From Bacteroidota bacterium (lineage in GTDB: Bacteria > Bacteroidota > Bacteroidia > AKYH767-A > OLB10), in assembly GCA_016717725.1 (NCBI GenBank), contig JADKFA010000046.1:62001-126000 (forward strand): 64,000 bases of DNA, in the 5' to 3' direction. Position 1 is the first letter of the stretch, and each line of letters starts with the position of its first letter. A program made the position numbers and the translations under genes. The notes beneath the pieces were generated by a model. It had not been told where the DNA came from, did not search any database, and saw nothing but the letters and a program-made list of their open reading frames with translations. Of the stretch, positions 36,938 to 45,384 are shown one piece after another.

Positions 36938-38161
36938 ATGGAACAAACACAATTTGACATTTTAATCATTGGAGGTGGAATAGTAGGATTATCTACAGCC
37001 TACAAATTAAATCTTCATCACCCTCAATTAAAGATTTGTGTGTTAGAAAAAGAAGAAAAAGTTTCGATGCATCAAACTGGACGAAATTCAGGGGTTTTGC
37101 ATAGTGGCATCTATTACAAGCCCGGAAGTTATAAAGCAAAAAACTGTGTAGAAGGACGGAGGGAGATGGTTGCCTTTGCAAAAGAGCATAAGATAGGACA
37201 TGAAATTTGCGGAAAATTAATTGTAGCCACACATGAAAAGGAGTTAGCACATCTCAACAAAGTTTTCGATCACGGAATTCAAAATGGTGTTGAAGATATT
37301 CGCTTGGTGGATGCTGATGTAATAAAAGAGATCGAACCATTTTGTGTAGGTATTAAAGCCATTCATGTTGGATGTACGGGCATCATCGATTTTGTGGGTG
37401 TATGTGAAGTATTAGAAAAAATAATTACCGAAAAATTTGCAGGAAGCGAAGTAAAACTTCAACATGAGGTATTGAGTTTCGAAAAATCACAAGACTATAC
37501 AACGGTAGTAACGAACAGAGGAAAAATTACTGCAAAATATATTGTGAATTGTTCCGGTTTACAAAGTGATCGCATTGCAAAAAAAGATTTAGTAGATCCC
37601 GACATGAAAATTGTAGGATTCCGTGGGGATTATTACGAGTTAACACCAGCTTCAACACATAAAGTAAAGCATTTAATTTATCCAGTACCGGATCCACAAT
37701 TTCCGTTTTTAGGTGTTCATTTTACACGTATGATCAACCATCCAACCGAGTGTGGACCCAATGCCGTTTTTGTTTTCAAGAGAGAAGGGTATGGAAAAAC
37801 TGATTTCAGTTGGAGAGATACTTCAGATGCCCTTTCATACGGAGGTACGTGGAAACTATTTTTTAAACATTGGCAATTTGGACTAGACGAATACAGAAGA
37901 GCATTCAGCAAAAGATTATTTCTAGAAAGATTGCGACGAATGATTCCGAGTTTAACAATGGAAGACATTGTTCCAGGAAGAGCTGGAGTACGGGCAATGG
38001 CTTTAGATCGTGATGGGAATATGATTGACGATTTTAAGATTGTACATAGTCATAATGCATTGCATGTGTTGAATGCACCTTCACCAGCTGCAACAGCAGG
38101 ACTAGCGATTGGAAAAGCAGTGAATGATATGGCGGAGAAGCATTTTAAATTGAATGGGTAA
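36938..38161 (+). CDS. lhgO: L-2-hydroxyglutarate oxidase/dehydrogenase
   Basis: LhgO oxidises L-2-hydroxyglutarate to 2-oxoglutarate with FAD, passing electrons to the membrane quinone pool or to oxygen. The 407-residue protein has the DAO-family FAD-binding GGGIVGLSTAYKL at 12-24, EKEEKVSMHQTGRNSGVLHSG near 36-56 (typical of this enzyme), IVNCSGLQSDRIAK in the middle, GVHFTRM and a C-terminal DFKIVHSHNALHVLNAPSP with PAATAGLAIG. Length and motifs are complete. It is monocistronic. It fits with the 2-oxoglutarate dehydrogenase genes elsewhere in the window but is not linked to them by transcription. Confidence 0.9.
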   Translation: MEQTQFDILIIGGGIVGLSTAYKLNLHHPQLKICVLEKEEKVSMHQTGRNSGVLHSGIYYKPGSYKAKNCVEGRREMVAFAKEHKIGHEICGKLIVATHEKELAHLNKVFDHGIQNGVEDIRLVDADVIKEIEPFCVGIKAIHVGCTGIIDFVGVCEVLEKIITEKFAGSEVKLQHEVLSFEKSQDYTTVVTNRGKITAKYIVNCSGLQSDRIAKKDLVDPDMKIVGFRGDYYELTPASTHKVKHLIYPVPDPQFPFLGVHFTRMINHPTECGPNAVFVFKREGYGKTDFSWRDTSDALSYGGTWKLFFKHWQFGLDEYRRAFSKRLFLERLRRMIPSLTMEDIVPGRAGVRAMALDRDGNMIDDFKIVHSHNALHVLNAPSPAATAGLAIGKAVNDMAEKHFKLNG

Positions 38162-38284
38162 TCGCGAAGCCTCGCGAGGAGAGTCGGAGAGTCGGAGATT
38201 AGGAGAGTCGGAGATTAGGAGTGCTCCCTGAGCTTGCCGAGGGGAGAGTCGGAGAATGCTTTTTTATTCTGCATCAATATTAAA
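38162..38284. repeat. dispersed repeat tract after lhgO
   Basis: Immediately after the lhgO stop lies TCGCGAAGCCTCGCGAGGA, then several AGAGTCGGAGATTAGG units and a CCCTGAGCTTGCCGAGGGG motif. The same motifs occur at 49200-49320 and in part near 716 and 58985. Confidence 0.6.
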
Positions 38285-38944
38285 TCACTTCATTTTATCA
38301 CCAAAAACTTTTTTAAACTTGTCGAGTTTAGGTCGGATAACGAGCGAGCAGTAGGGTTGATTACCATTTTCGTTGAAATAATTTTGATGGTAATTTTCTG
38401 CTACATAAAATGATTTTAGAGGAGAGATCTCGGTAACTACAGGTTGAGGAAATGCACCACTTGCATTTAATTTGGCTTTATATTCTTCAGCCCATTTTTT
38501 TTGATTGTCGTTAGTATAAAATATGACTGAGCGATATTGTGTCCCTACGTCAGCACCTTGCCGGTTTAATGTTGTTGGATCATGAACACCCCAGAATACT
38601 TCTAACAATTCCACAAAAGAAATTTTTGCAGGGTCATAAGTCACTTGAATCACTTCAGCATGTCCAGTAGCTCCTGAACAAACTTGATCATAGGTGGGAT
38701 TTTCTCTTGCTCCACCGGAATAGCCACTCGCCACTTTTTCTACTCCATCGAGTTGTTGGAAAATTGCTTCCACGCACCAAAAACATCCAGCACCGAAGAC
38801 GGCGGTATCTAGTTCTCCATTTGTATTTTTTTCCGTTGCTGATTCCATAGTATTCATTTCAGAAGAAATTGCAGTTCCATTTACCTGAGGGTTTCCGCAA
38901 GACATTAAAAAAATGCTTGAGAAGGAAATAAATATCGATGCCAT
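38285..38944 (-). CDS. msrA: peptide methionine sulfoxide reductase MsrA, lipoprotein form
   Basis: MsrA reduces S-methionine sulfoxide in oxidised proteins. The 219-residue protein starts with a lipoprotein signal (SSIFLMSCGN, lipid-modified Cys16), so it should act in the periplasm or at the outer membrane. The catalytic motif GAGCFWCVEAIF has Cys54 as nucleophile. EVIQVTYDP, YRSVIFYTNDNQ and the C-terminal ENYHQNYFNENG are also typical. Resolving cysteines at the far C-terminus of some MsrA proteins are absent; PYCSLVIRPKL near the end holds one candidate. The ATG at 38944 is used; a TTG 12 codons upstream is possible. It follows tsaB by 42 bases on the same strand. Confidence 0.92.
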   Translation of the reverse strand: MASIFISFSSIFLMSCGNPQVNGTAISSEMNTMESATEKNTNGELDTAVFGAGCFWCVEAIFQQLDGVEKVASGYSGGARENPTYDQVCSGATGHAEVIQVTYDPAKISFVELLEVFWGVHDPTTLNRQGADVGTQYRSVIFYTNDNQKKWAEEYKAKLNASGAFPQPVVTEISPLKSFYVAENYHQNYFNENGNQPYCSLVIRPKLDKFKKVFGDKMK

Positions 38945-38986
38945 TGTTTTCAAATTAATTTCGTTTATAAAACCCTTCAAGATTAA

Positions 38987-39701
38987 TTAATCTATTTTTG
39001 TTTTTACAGTTTTCACTTTTGCTACAAACTCCTTTAAATAATACGGTTCGAAACCAGAAATATTTTCAAAAGTTTGTTGGCGCCATGCTTCTAATCCGGG
39101 GTATAACAATCCTAACGCTGAAAGTTTATAATCCGTATCTACTTTAACTAAACTTTGACATTTATATACTTCTTTGCATTTAAAAGCGGCATCTCCAAAA
39201 ACAAAATAATTTGCTTCTTGAGACGCTAAAAAACTAGTAGAATGAAGAATTTCAGCACGGATGGGTTCAACATATTGCATTTCTTGATTAATAGTGGCTC
39301 CGTACACTTCCATTCTACGTGCATCAATTACAGGAACCAAGAAATAGTTATTTGGCAAAACATCTTTATGTTGATGAACGTACTCGTAAGCCATAGCGAG
39401 TGGTGTATCAATAGCTATTAGAGGTTTATCCAATGAAAAACAAATTCCTTTGGCGGTTGCCACACCAATACGCAAGCCAGTATAACTCCCAGGGCCCTTA
39501 CTAATCACAATGGCATCCAACTCTGTTAAACTTTTTCCTGCCTCATCCATCACTTGTTGAATATATATGGTCAACATAGAAGCGTGCTCCCTTTCTTCAG
39601 CGCTAGTACGCAATACATAAGATTTTATCCCCTTCGGCAAGAGCAATGGAGCAAACGCTAGTTGCAGTTTCCAATAACAGAAGAAGAGGGTTCGCTTTCA
39701 T
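38987..39701 (-). CDS. tsaB: tRNA threonylcarbamoyladenosine biosynthesis protein TsaB (one frameshift)
   Basis: TsaB is the partner of TsaD in forming threonylcarbamoyladenosine at position 37 of ANN-decoding tRNAs and is usually essential. The downstream frame carries EREHASMLTIYIQQVM, AIVISKGPGSYTGLRIGVA and KPLIAIDTPLAMA, all characteristic. The N-terminal part is in another frame, beginning at the ATG at 39701 with MKANPLLLLLETATSVCSIA, which is exactly the expected ASKHA-fold start. Removing one T from the run at 39623-39626 joins the two as ALAEGDK-SYVLRTSAEE. An essential gene broken in this way is most likely an assembly error. A TATCTTTG box at 39711-39718 ends 9 bases before the ATG. 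Confidence 0.88.
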
Positions 39702-39710
39702 GTGGAGAGG

Positions 39711-39718
39711 CAAAGATA
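39711..39718 (-). promoter_or_regulatory. -7 box of tsaB (TATCTTTG)
   Basis: The minus strand reads TATCTTTG, ending 9 bases before the corrected tsaB ATG at 39701. This also supports the corrected start. Confidence 0.5.
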
Positions 39719-39918
39719 ATTCTATATTGCTAAACGTATAAAATCGAGTAGGAAGTAAAGATAAAATAATCTATCGGTTAGTTTTAAACTTTAGAGGGAA
39801 AGTTTGAAAATTATTTTGTCTTTTGCCATTTCAAAAGTTTATTAATATCTTTCACTAAGTGACAATCTCTTTGTTCATGTTGTGCTGTTTTGGACCTTTT
39901 TGAACTGACCAGTCTTTT

Positions 39919-40207
39919 ATTTTTTATTTTAATATTTGTTGTGAGAAAAATTATAGTAAGAAGTGAAGATATGTGTATTATAAAAAAATTATATATATTT
40001 TGTTAGTAAGTGTATTAACAAATGTAAAGTAAATTTTTGTTTAAGGTTGTTTGAAATTTTTAAGAAGGGATTTTTGTTAGGGGGTTTTGAAGGAAAATTT
40101 TTAAATTTGTTTTTGGCGATTAATTTTAAAAAGGTTGTTAATTTTTGGTTTGTCATAATATGGAAATTGAAATGTTTGTTGAAAAAAAATTTTAAAAATA
40201 GATTGTT
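39919..40207. other. cytosine-depleted AT-rich block
   Basis: By hand count, 39961-40200 contains 3 C and 45 G in 240 bases (20% G+C, extreme G over C on the plus strand), and 39919-39960 has no C. Frames in it translate to Phe/Lys/Asn/Leu-rich low-complexity peptides on both strands, which do not look like proteins. It lies downstream of the membrane fusion protein gene. The remaining parts of 39719-40256 hold no recognisable gene. Confidence 0.6.
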
Positions 40208-40256
40208 TTTGTCAAATCTCTTAACTGAAAACACCTGAAATTTCCATTAAATTCTG

Positions 40257-41630
40257 TTACTTCTTTTCATTTTCAAAAAGTTTCTCCTTTGGAACCACAT
40301 TTACAGTTGCTCCTTCTTTCAATGTCTTCGAAATGGCAATATAAGGTCCGCTCACTATCATCTCGCCAGCTTTTAATCCTTCGGTAATTTGAATATACTG
40401 ACTATCTTGAATTCCGGTTTTAACAACACGCAATTTCGCTTTTCCATCTTCCACAACAAAAACCACTTCTTGTTCCTTCTTATCAGATTCCTTCGTTTCA
40501 GTTTCCGATTCTGTTTCCGTGTCCTCCTTTTCATCAGAAGATATTTTCACTCTTGCTTTCTTAGTTGTATCGCGGGTGGTTACGGACTGAATAGGAACCG
40601 TAAGTACATTCGTAGTTCTCTTGGTTCTAATTTCTACAGTAGCTGACATTCCAGGGCGGAAGGGACTATAATTCGATGCCTTTCCTTCCAGCAAATTCTG
40701 GTACGACTCACGTAAAATCCGAACCTTCACGGTATAACTTGTTACTTGATCTGTAGCACTGACACCGCTAAGATTTGAAGAGTTGGCAACTTCAGTAACA
40801 ATACCACTAAATATTTTTCCCAACCATGCATCCACTTCAACATCGGCGGTATCGCCTACACTCACTCGTACAATATCTGTTTCACTAACATCCACACTTA
40901 CTTCCATTTCATTCAGATTTGCCAATCGCAAAATCTCAGTTCCTTCCATCATATTTGTTCCAACCACACGTTCACCTTTCTCCTTACTTAACTTCGAAAC
41001 GGTTCCATCAACAGCAGCATAAATACTAGTTCGATTTAAGTTCTCCTTAGCTTCCTTCAAGCTTGCCTGAGCACTATTCACTCCGTAACTTGCTGCCGAA
41101 ACACTTTGACGAGCGGCTTCAACTTCTGCCTTTGACACTTCATAAGACGATTTAATATTTTCAAATTCAGAAGGTGAAATAACTTTATCGTCAAACAATT
41201 TTTTATTTCTATTATAACTCAATTCCACTTGTTCAAACTGAGCTAAGGCTTGTGTTAATCTTGATTTACTAGACTGAAAATTTGATTTCGATGTATTTAC
41301 AGCTGCTTCTGATCGCTCGCTACTTGACAAATACAGATCAGGGTTAATCCTACAAAGCAATGTTCCTTTTTTCACAACATCACCTTCTGCAACATAAAGT
41401 TCTGTTATTTCTCCGCTCACATCGGCACTAATCTTCAACTCCACTTCGGGTTGAATTTTTCCATTTGCAGAAACCGTTTCAATAATGTCGCGTGCCTGTA
41501 CTTTTTCAACACTTACTTTTGTAGAATTGCTATCTCCTAACCATCCTGCCTTTTTAGCAACTACTAAAACAAGAATAAGTGCTACTGCACCTATTCCAAT
41601 CCAAAACCATATCGAATGTTTCTTTTTCAT
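40257..41630 (-). CDS. RND/MacA-type periplasmic membrane fusion protein (efflux)
   Basis: This adaptor links an inner membrane transporter to a TolC-like channel. The 457-residue protein has one N-terminal membrane anchor (about 7-26), a biotinyl-lipoyl-like domain (VSANGKIQPEVELKISADVSGEI, VKKGTLLCRINPD), a long alpha-hairpin (about 95-205, ALAQFEQVELSYNRNKKLF and SEFENIKSSYEVSKAEVEAA), a beta-barrel domain and a Lys/Glu-rich insert (about 360-390). The C-terminal domain ends VNVVPKEKLFENEKK. It starts 24 bases after the TolC-like gene and is probably co-transcribed with it. The cognate permease is likely one of the MacB-type genes at 46.5-50 kb. Confidence 0.88.
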   Translation of the reverse strand: MKKKHSIWFWIGIGAVALILVLVVAKKAGWLGDSNSTKVSVEKVQARDIIETVSANGKIQPEVELKISADVSGEITELYVAEGDVVKKGTLLCRINPDLYLSSSERSEAAVNTSKSNFQSSKSRLTQALAQFEQVELSYNRNKKLFDDKVISPSEFENIKSSYEVSKAEVEAARQSVSAASYGVNSAQASLKEAKENLNRTSIYAAVDGTVSKLSKEKGERVVGTNMMEGTEILRLANLNEMEVSVDVSETDIVRVSVGDTADVEVDAWLGKIFSGIVTEVANSSNLSGVSATDQVTSYTVKVRILRESYQNLLEGKASNYSPFRPGMSATVEIRTKRTTNVLTVPIQSVTTRDTTKKARVKISSDEKEDTETESETETKESDKKEQEVVFVVEDGKAKLRVVKTGIQDSQYIQITEGLKAGEMIVSGPYIAISKTLKEGATVNVVPKEKLFENEKK

Positions 41631-41654
41631 ATTAATTAATCTTCAATAATAATA

Positions 41655-43091
41655 TTAAAATGTAAGCGGATTACCGGCATAGAAATCCAATACCTTCAAT
41701 CGGAAAATATAATCATATTTCGCCTGTAACAGCTCAACCTTAGTACGTGTCAAATTATTATTTGCGGTTAAAAATTCAAGAGAATTAATTAATCCAGCAT
41801 TAAATCTTTTTTCTGAATATTGATACGCTTCTTCAAATGCACTTAAACTTTTATTAGTAGCATCGTATCGCTTTTTTGCAGCGATAGCATCTGAATGTGC
41901 TTGTTGGATACTTTGATATACCTGATTCCGGGTTTGCTGCGCAGCGTATTTTGAATTTTCCAAATTCAGTTTTGCACGCTTTACATTACTTTGAGAACTG
42001 AGTCCATTAAAAATCGGAATCGACAGACTCAACCCAAAAGCCTTATTATAATTTTCATCCAATTGATCTTTGTATGGATTATCTTCTATGCGTGTAGTAT
42101 AATCAGGACTCAACACGGTATCTCCGCTTGATGTAATACTTCCATTCGGTAAAAAACCATTAAAATCACCACCAACGAATTTTTTCGAGCTGGACGAATA
42201 AAACGAACTTAACTGACCAAAAGCGGTGAGTCGGGGATAATAACTTGCTTTTGCAATACTTACTCCTTTCTCAGCACTTTGCACTCGTGTATCAGCAGCT
42301 TTAATTTCAGGAAGTGATTTTAATCCCAAATCATAAATTTGTGCGGGTTGTAATTCTGTGATAGAGGATGTTGGAACTTGCACTGCTGGATCTTCTACAT
42401 CAAAGCCATCTGGCGTTGGCAATTGAAGCAATTGCGTCAACGTTAATTTTGCTGTCATCAATTGATTCTCGGCGGTAATTTTTGATAGCTCTTCATTAGA
42501 CAATTGCGAAGTAGCATCCAATAAATTCCCTCGCACCATCAAACCGCTTTCCACCATTCTATTGACACGATCGCGTTGTTGAGTAGCTTGTAAAACGCGA
42601 CCATCAGCAACATTCAACTGTTCTTTTGCATAAAGCACTTGCAGATAGCTAGTAATCACGTTCAAAGAAATATCATTTTTTACCTTTTGTAAATCCGATT
42701 TTCCAGCGAGGTAATTAAGTTGACTTTGCTTGAGGGTATTCTGCAATGAAAAACCATTGAACAAAGTCACATTACTACTGAGCGACCAATTATCAGACTC
42801 TACTTGCTGGGTGGTAAATTGATTTGTAAAGGGGTCGATTGTTCTTCCGAAATTATAATTTCTGCCTACCGAAGCATTCAAGTTAGGCAACAACGACATT
42901 TTATTTTGGAGCGTAATAATTTCATTCAGCTCCGAATTAATTTCATTTTGCTTCACGGTAATATTATTCTCGAGGGCATAATCTATACACTCTCGAAGAG
43001 TCCAGGCTTTTTGCCCATACACATCAACGTTAGAGAATGCCATCAAAACAAGGACAAGGCAATAAGGTACGATTTTAATATTCTTCATCAT
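41655..43091 (-). CDS. TolC-family outer membrane efflux channel
   Basis: TolC-like proteins form a trimeric outer membrane barrel with a periplasmic helical tunnel. The 478-residue protein has a signal peptide (VLVLMAFSNVDVYG) and the two OEP repeats: AWTLRECIDYALENNITVKQ at the start, LNASVGRNYNFGRTIDPFTN, then in the second half SIPIFNGLSSQSNVKRAKLNLE and EAYQYSEKRFNAGLINSLEFL. The end is LKVLDFYAGNPLTF. It is the first gene of a pair with the membrane fusion protein. Together with the MacB-type permeases and ATPase upstream it could make a complete tripartite pump. Confidence 0.9.
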   Translation of the reverse strand: MMKNIKIVPYCLVLVLMAFSNVDVYGQKAWTLRECIDYALENNITVKQNEINSELNEIITLQNKMSLLPNLNASVGRNYNFGRTIDPFTNQFTTQQVESDNWSLSSNVTLFNGFSLQNTLKQSQLNYLAGKSDLQKVKNDISLNVITSYLQVLYAKEQLNVADGRVLQATQQRDRVNRMVESGLMVRGNLLDATSQLSNEELSKITAENQLMTAKLTLTQLLQLPTPDGFDVEDPAVQVPTSSITELQPAQIYDLGLKSLPEIKAADTRVQSAEKGVSIAKASYYPRLTAFGQLSSFYSSSSKKFVGGDFNGFLPNGSITSSGDTVLSPDYTTRIEDNPYKDQLDENYNKAFGLSLSIPIFNGLSSQSNVKRAKLNLENSKYAAQQTRNQVYQSIQQAHSDAIAAKKRYDATNKSLSAFEEAYQYSEKRFNAGLINSLEFLTANNNLTRTKVELLQAKYDYIFRLKVLDFYAGNPLTF

Positions 43092-43205
43092 AAATAAAAT
43101 TCAAGACTTCCAAAAATAATAAAGGGAATGACATGAAGCCAAAACTAACGATAAAGTGAGTAGAAAAAGGGATGAAGCGTGATCTATTCCAATCTAAATG
43201 ATTGG

Positions 43206-44308
43206 TTAGTTCATCACTTTCACCATAAAGACGAAATCTTTCACCTTCTTAACTTGACTGGCCCGATCGGATCCCATTGTTGATTTCTTAGATGAGAGGC
43301 TAATTTTCTCTTCGGAATGTGCCTTAATATCTTCTGAAATCCATTTTGATTTTACGGCAAAAGAAGCACCTTCTGCAGAAGAATTTCTACCAGAGACAAT
43401 ACCGATGAGATTTCCTTGAGAATCAAAGAGCGGACCACCTGAGTTACCTGGATTGACAGGAATGCTAATTTGATATGCAGCTGTATCGCCTTCATAGCCG
43501 GTGTAGGAACTCACAGAACCTTCGCCAAACACCATTTCTTCACGAGGAAAACCCAATGTGTATACTTTTTCTCCGGGATCAGCAACTGATTTTCTAATTG
43601 AATATGGAATGTCTTTAAATCCATGAAATGATTCATCATCCACTTTCAGCACCGCCATATCCAAACTAGGGTTTGTATAAATCACCTTCATTTTTAATTG
43701 GGCATACTTCTCATTCGAAATATAGATTAAGGTAGCATCTGAAACAACGTGAAAACTGGTTAGCACATATCCTTCTTTATTTAAAGCAAATCCTGAACCT
43801 GTAAAAGCACCTTCAGTTATGACAGCATCTCTTGCTTTTCATTAATATCTTTTATCAAAGCTTTTTGACTACGCTTAATTCTTTCTACTTCACGGCGCAA
43901 TTCCTGATAGGCACTTTGTTGTTTATTTCCACTCACGCCACTCACACTAAAAGTAATTACTGATGCTGAAATGGCAACAACACTTACCATGGCGGCAATA
44001 GCTACTAACTTATGCTTTCTCCATAATATTTTAACCTTACTAACCGGCGGAGTTACTACTTTCATGGGTGCTTGGAAACGATACTGCTCGCTTTCCATGT
44101 CGTCATGAATTTTAGCTAATTTCTTTTTTATAGAACTACGTTCTGCATACACTAAAAATGCATCCGTAATTAAACGATGATCATCGATGGCTTGTGACAA
44201 ATCAGCATCACTTTCACGCCATTCTTCAAAGATGCGTAATTCTTCCGGCGTCAATTGACCCATGCAATAGCGCTCGATCAATTCTTCTGTTTCACGTTTG
44301 TTCATCAT
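43206..44308 (-). CDS. membrane-anchored trypsin-like serine protease with anti-sigma-like N-terminus (one frameshift)
   Basis: Two open stretches (43817-44308 and 43206-43766) join when one base is restored in the T4 run at 43836-43839. The joined sequence reads DINEKARDAVITEGAFTGSG and gives about 367 residues. The N-terminal domain (ELIERYCMGQLTPEELRIFEEW) resembles the cytoplasmic part of FecR-type anti-sigma factors. A membrane helix (about 101-123) and a coiled coil (YQELRREVERIKRSQKAL) follow. The periplasmic domain is an S1/HtrA-type protease with VLTSFHVVSDA (His), NPSLDMAVLKV (Asp) and IPVNPGNSGGPL (Ser). No PDZ domain is seen. The start overlaps the ECF sigma gene by 17 bases. Sensing envelope stress by proteolysis is an inference. 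Confidence 0.75.
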
Positions 44309-44888
44309 AATTTAATCCTCCATCATTGCCATAACTATCGAAGAAAACTTTCTTCAGCCGTTTCAGGCATTTGTACTTTTGATTTTTGGCATTGTCTGCG
44401 TTGGTATAGCCAAACTTTTCAGAAATTTCTTCCATGCTTTGACTGTGCATATAGAAATCCTTCAAGATGGATCGGCAAGGCTCGCCCAAACTTTCCAACG
44501 CTGTATGCATGGCTTGGTATTGGTCTTCTTTTTTACCTGCTTCTTCCCAGGGAATCTCGAGATACTCTTCGGAATCACTGATGCTATTCGTGAAACGCTT
44601 TTTATGTTGAAGCTGTTTCAACCAAAGGTTTCTGCTGATTGAATACAAGTATGTTTTCAACTTGCAATTCAATTCGAAGTTTTCATCCCTTACCTTTTCA
44701 TAAAATATGATTAAGGTTTCTTGATAAATATCCTTCGCTTCTTGTAAGCTTCCGTTATTATTCATCACCAGATTTACTATCGTTTGATAATACTGTCGAT
44801 AAATAACTTGAAGAATTCGATCGTCACCGTTACTTAGTAAACGTATTTGCTCTTCTTCGGTAGCTACTTGAACTGGCTTCATGCCCAT
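44292..44888 (-). CDS. ECF-family RNA polymerase sigma factor
   Basis: The 198-residue protein has the two conserved ECF regions: sigma2 (LQVIYRQYYQTIVNLVMNN, AKDIYQETLIIFYEKV, KLKTYLYSISRNLWLKQL) and sigma4 (LEPC-type helix LGEPCRSILKDFYMHSQSM, EEISEKFGYTNADNAKNQKYKCLKRLKK). The linker and lack of extra domains are normal. The stop overlaps the start of the membrane-anchored protease gene by 17 bases, which is the usual arrangement of a sigma factor with its membrane regulator. A GGTTACCTTT sequence lies 22 bases upstream and also before the divergent lipoprotein gene. Confidence 0.92.
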   Translation of the reverse strand: MGMKPVQVATEEEQIRLLSNGDDRILQVIYRQYYQTIVNLVMNNNGSLQEAKDIYQETLIIFYEKVRDENFELNCKLKTYLYSISRNLWLKQLQHKKRFTNSISDSEEYLEIPWEEAGKKEDQYQAMHTALESLGEPCRSILKDFYMHSQSMEEISEKFGYTNADNAKNQKYKCLKRLKKVFFDSYGNDGGLNYDEQT

Positions 44889-45098
44889 TGGTTAATTCTT
44901 AAACTGGGGAAAGGTAACCCAGTATTTTGCAAAGTTCTGCTTTCTTTTGCCTCCATTTATCATCAATTCAATATTTTATTGTGTGATTATCAACACTTTA
45001 GAATATTTTTATAAAATTTGTCATCTTTTGAAGGTTACCTTTTAATAGTTCCAGGCATCAAGGGGTAAGTTTATAAACTTAATAACCAATCAAACAAA

Positions 45099-45308
45099 AT
45101 GAAAAAATTCACTTCAATCCTTGCTGTTGCAACTGTAGTTGTTGCTTTAGCTTCTTGCGGTTCTAAAACTGCTGAAACAACTGAAACATCTGTAGATAGC
45201 ACTACTACTACAACTACTGAAATGACTGAAACAGTTGTTGAAACAGTTGATACTGCTGCTGCTGCTGTAGTTGATACTGCTGCTGCTGCTGGTGAAGCTG
45301 CTCACTAA
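45099..45308 (+). CDS. small Thr/Ala-rich lipoprotein
   Basis: The 69-residue protein has a clear lipoprotein signal (VVVALASCGSK, lipid-modified Cys20). The mature part is low-complexity: Thr/Glu/Val repeats (TTTTTTEMTETVVETVDT) and two Ala-rich segments (AAAAVVDTAAAAGEAA). Codon use is strongly repetitive. Such short lipoproteins are common in Bacteroidota and have no known function; abundance at the cell surface is likely. It is divergent from the ECF sigma gene and is closed by a strong hairpin terminator. Control by the neighbouring sigma factor is possible because both share a GGTTACCTTT upstream element. Confidence 0.75.
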   Translation: MKKFTSILAVATVVVALASCGSKTAETTETSVDSTTTTTTEMTETVVETVDTAAAAVVDTAAAAGEAAH

Positions 45309-45330
45309 GCTTTAGTGTAGTAAAAAAATA

Positions 45331-45360
45331 AAAAAAGTCGTCCTATTGGGCGACTTTTTT
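45331..45360. terminator. bidirectional intrinsic terminator
   Basis: AAAAAAGTCG, CC, a short loop, GG, CGACTTTTTT: a strong GC core with A and T tracts on either side. It ends the lipoprotein transcript on the plus strand and the membrane fusion protein transcript (stop at 45385) on the minus strand. Confidence 0.85.
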
Positions 45361-45384
45361 TATGAATACAATTTTTTTTGATTC

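Noticed and set aside
39989..40238. Short open frames on both strands in the cytosine-poor block
   Set aside because: Their Phe/Lys/Asn/Leu content follows from the composition; there is no start context or motif.
43817..44308. Stand-alone 163-residue anti-sigma factor
   Set aside because: One added base joins it smoothly to the protease, giving a complete catalytic His region that is otherwise missing its N-terminal half. It is kept as one gene with the caveat noted.
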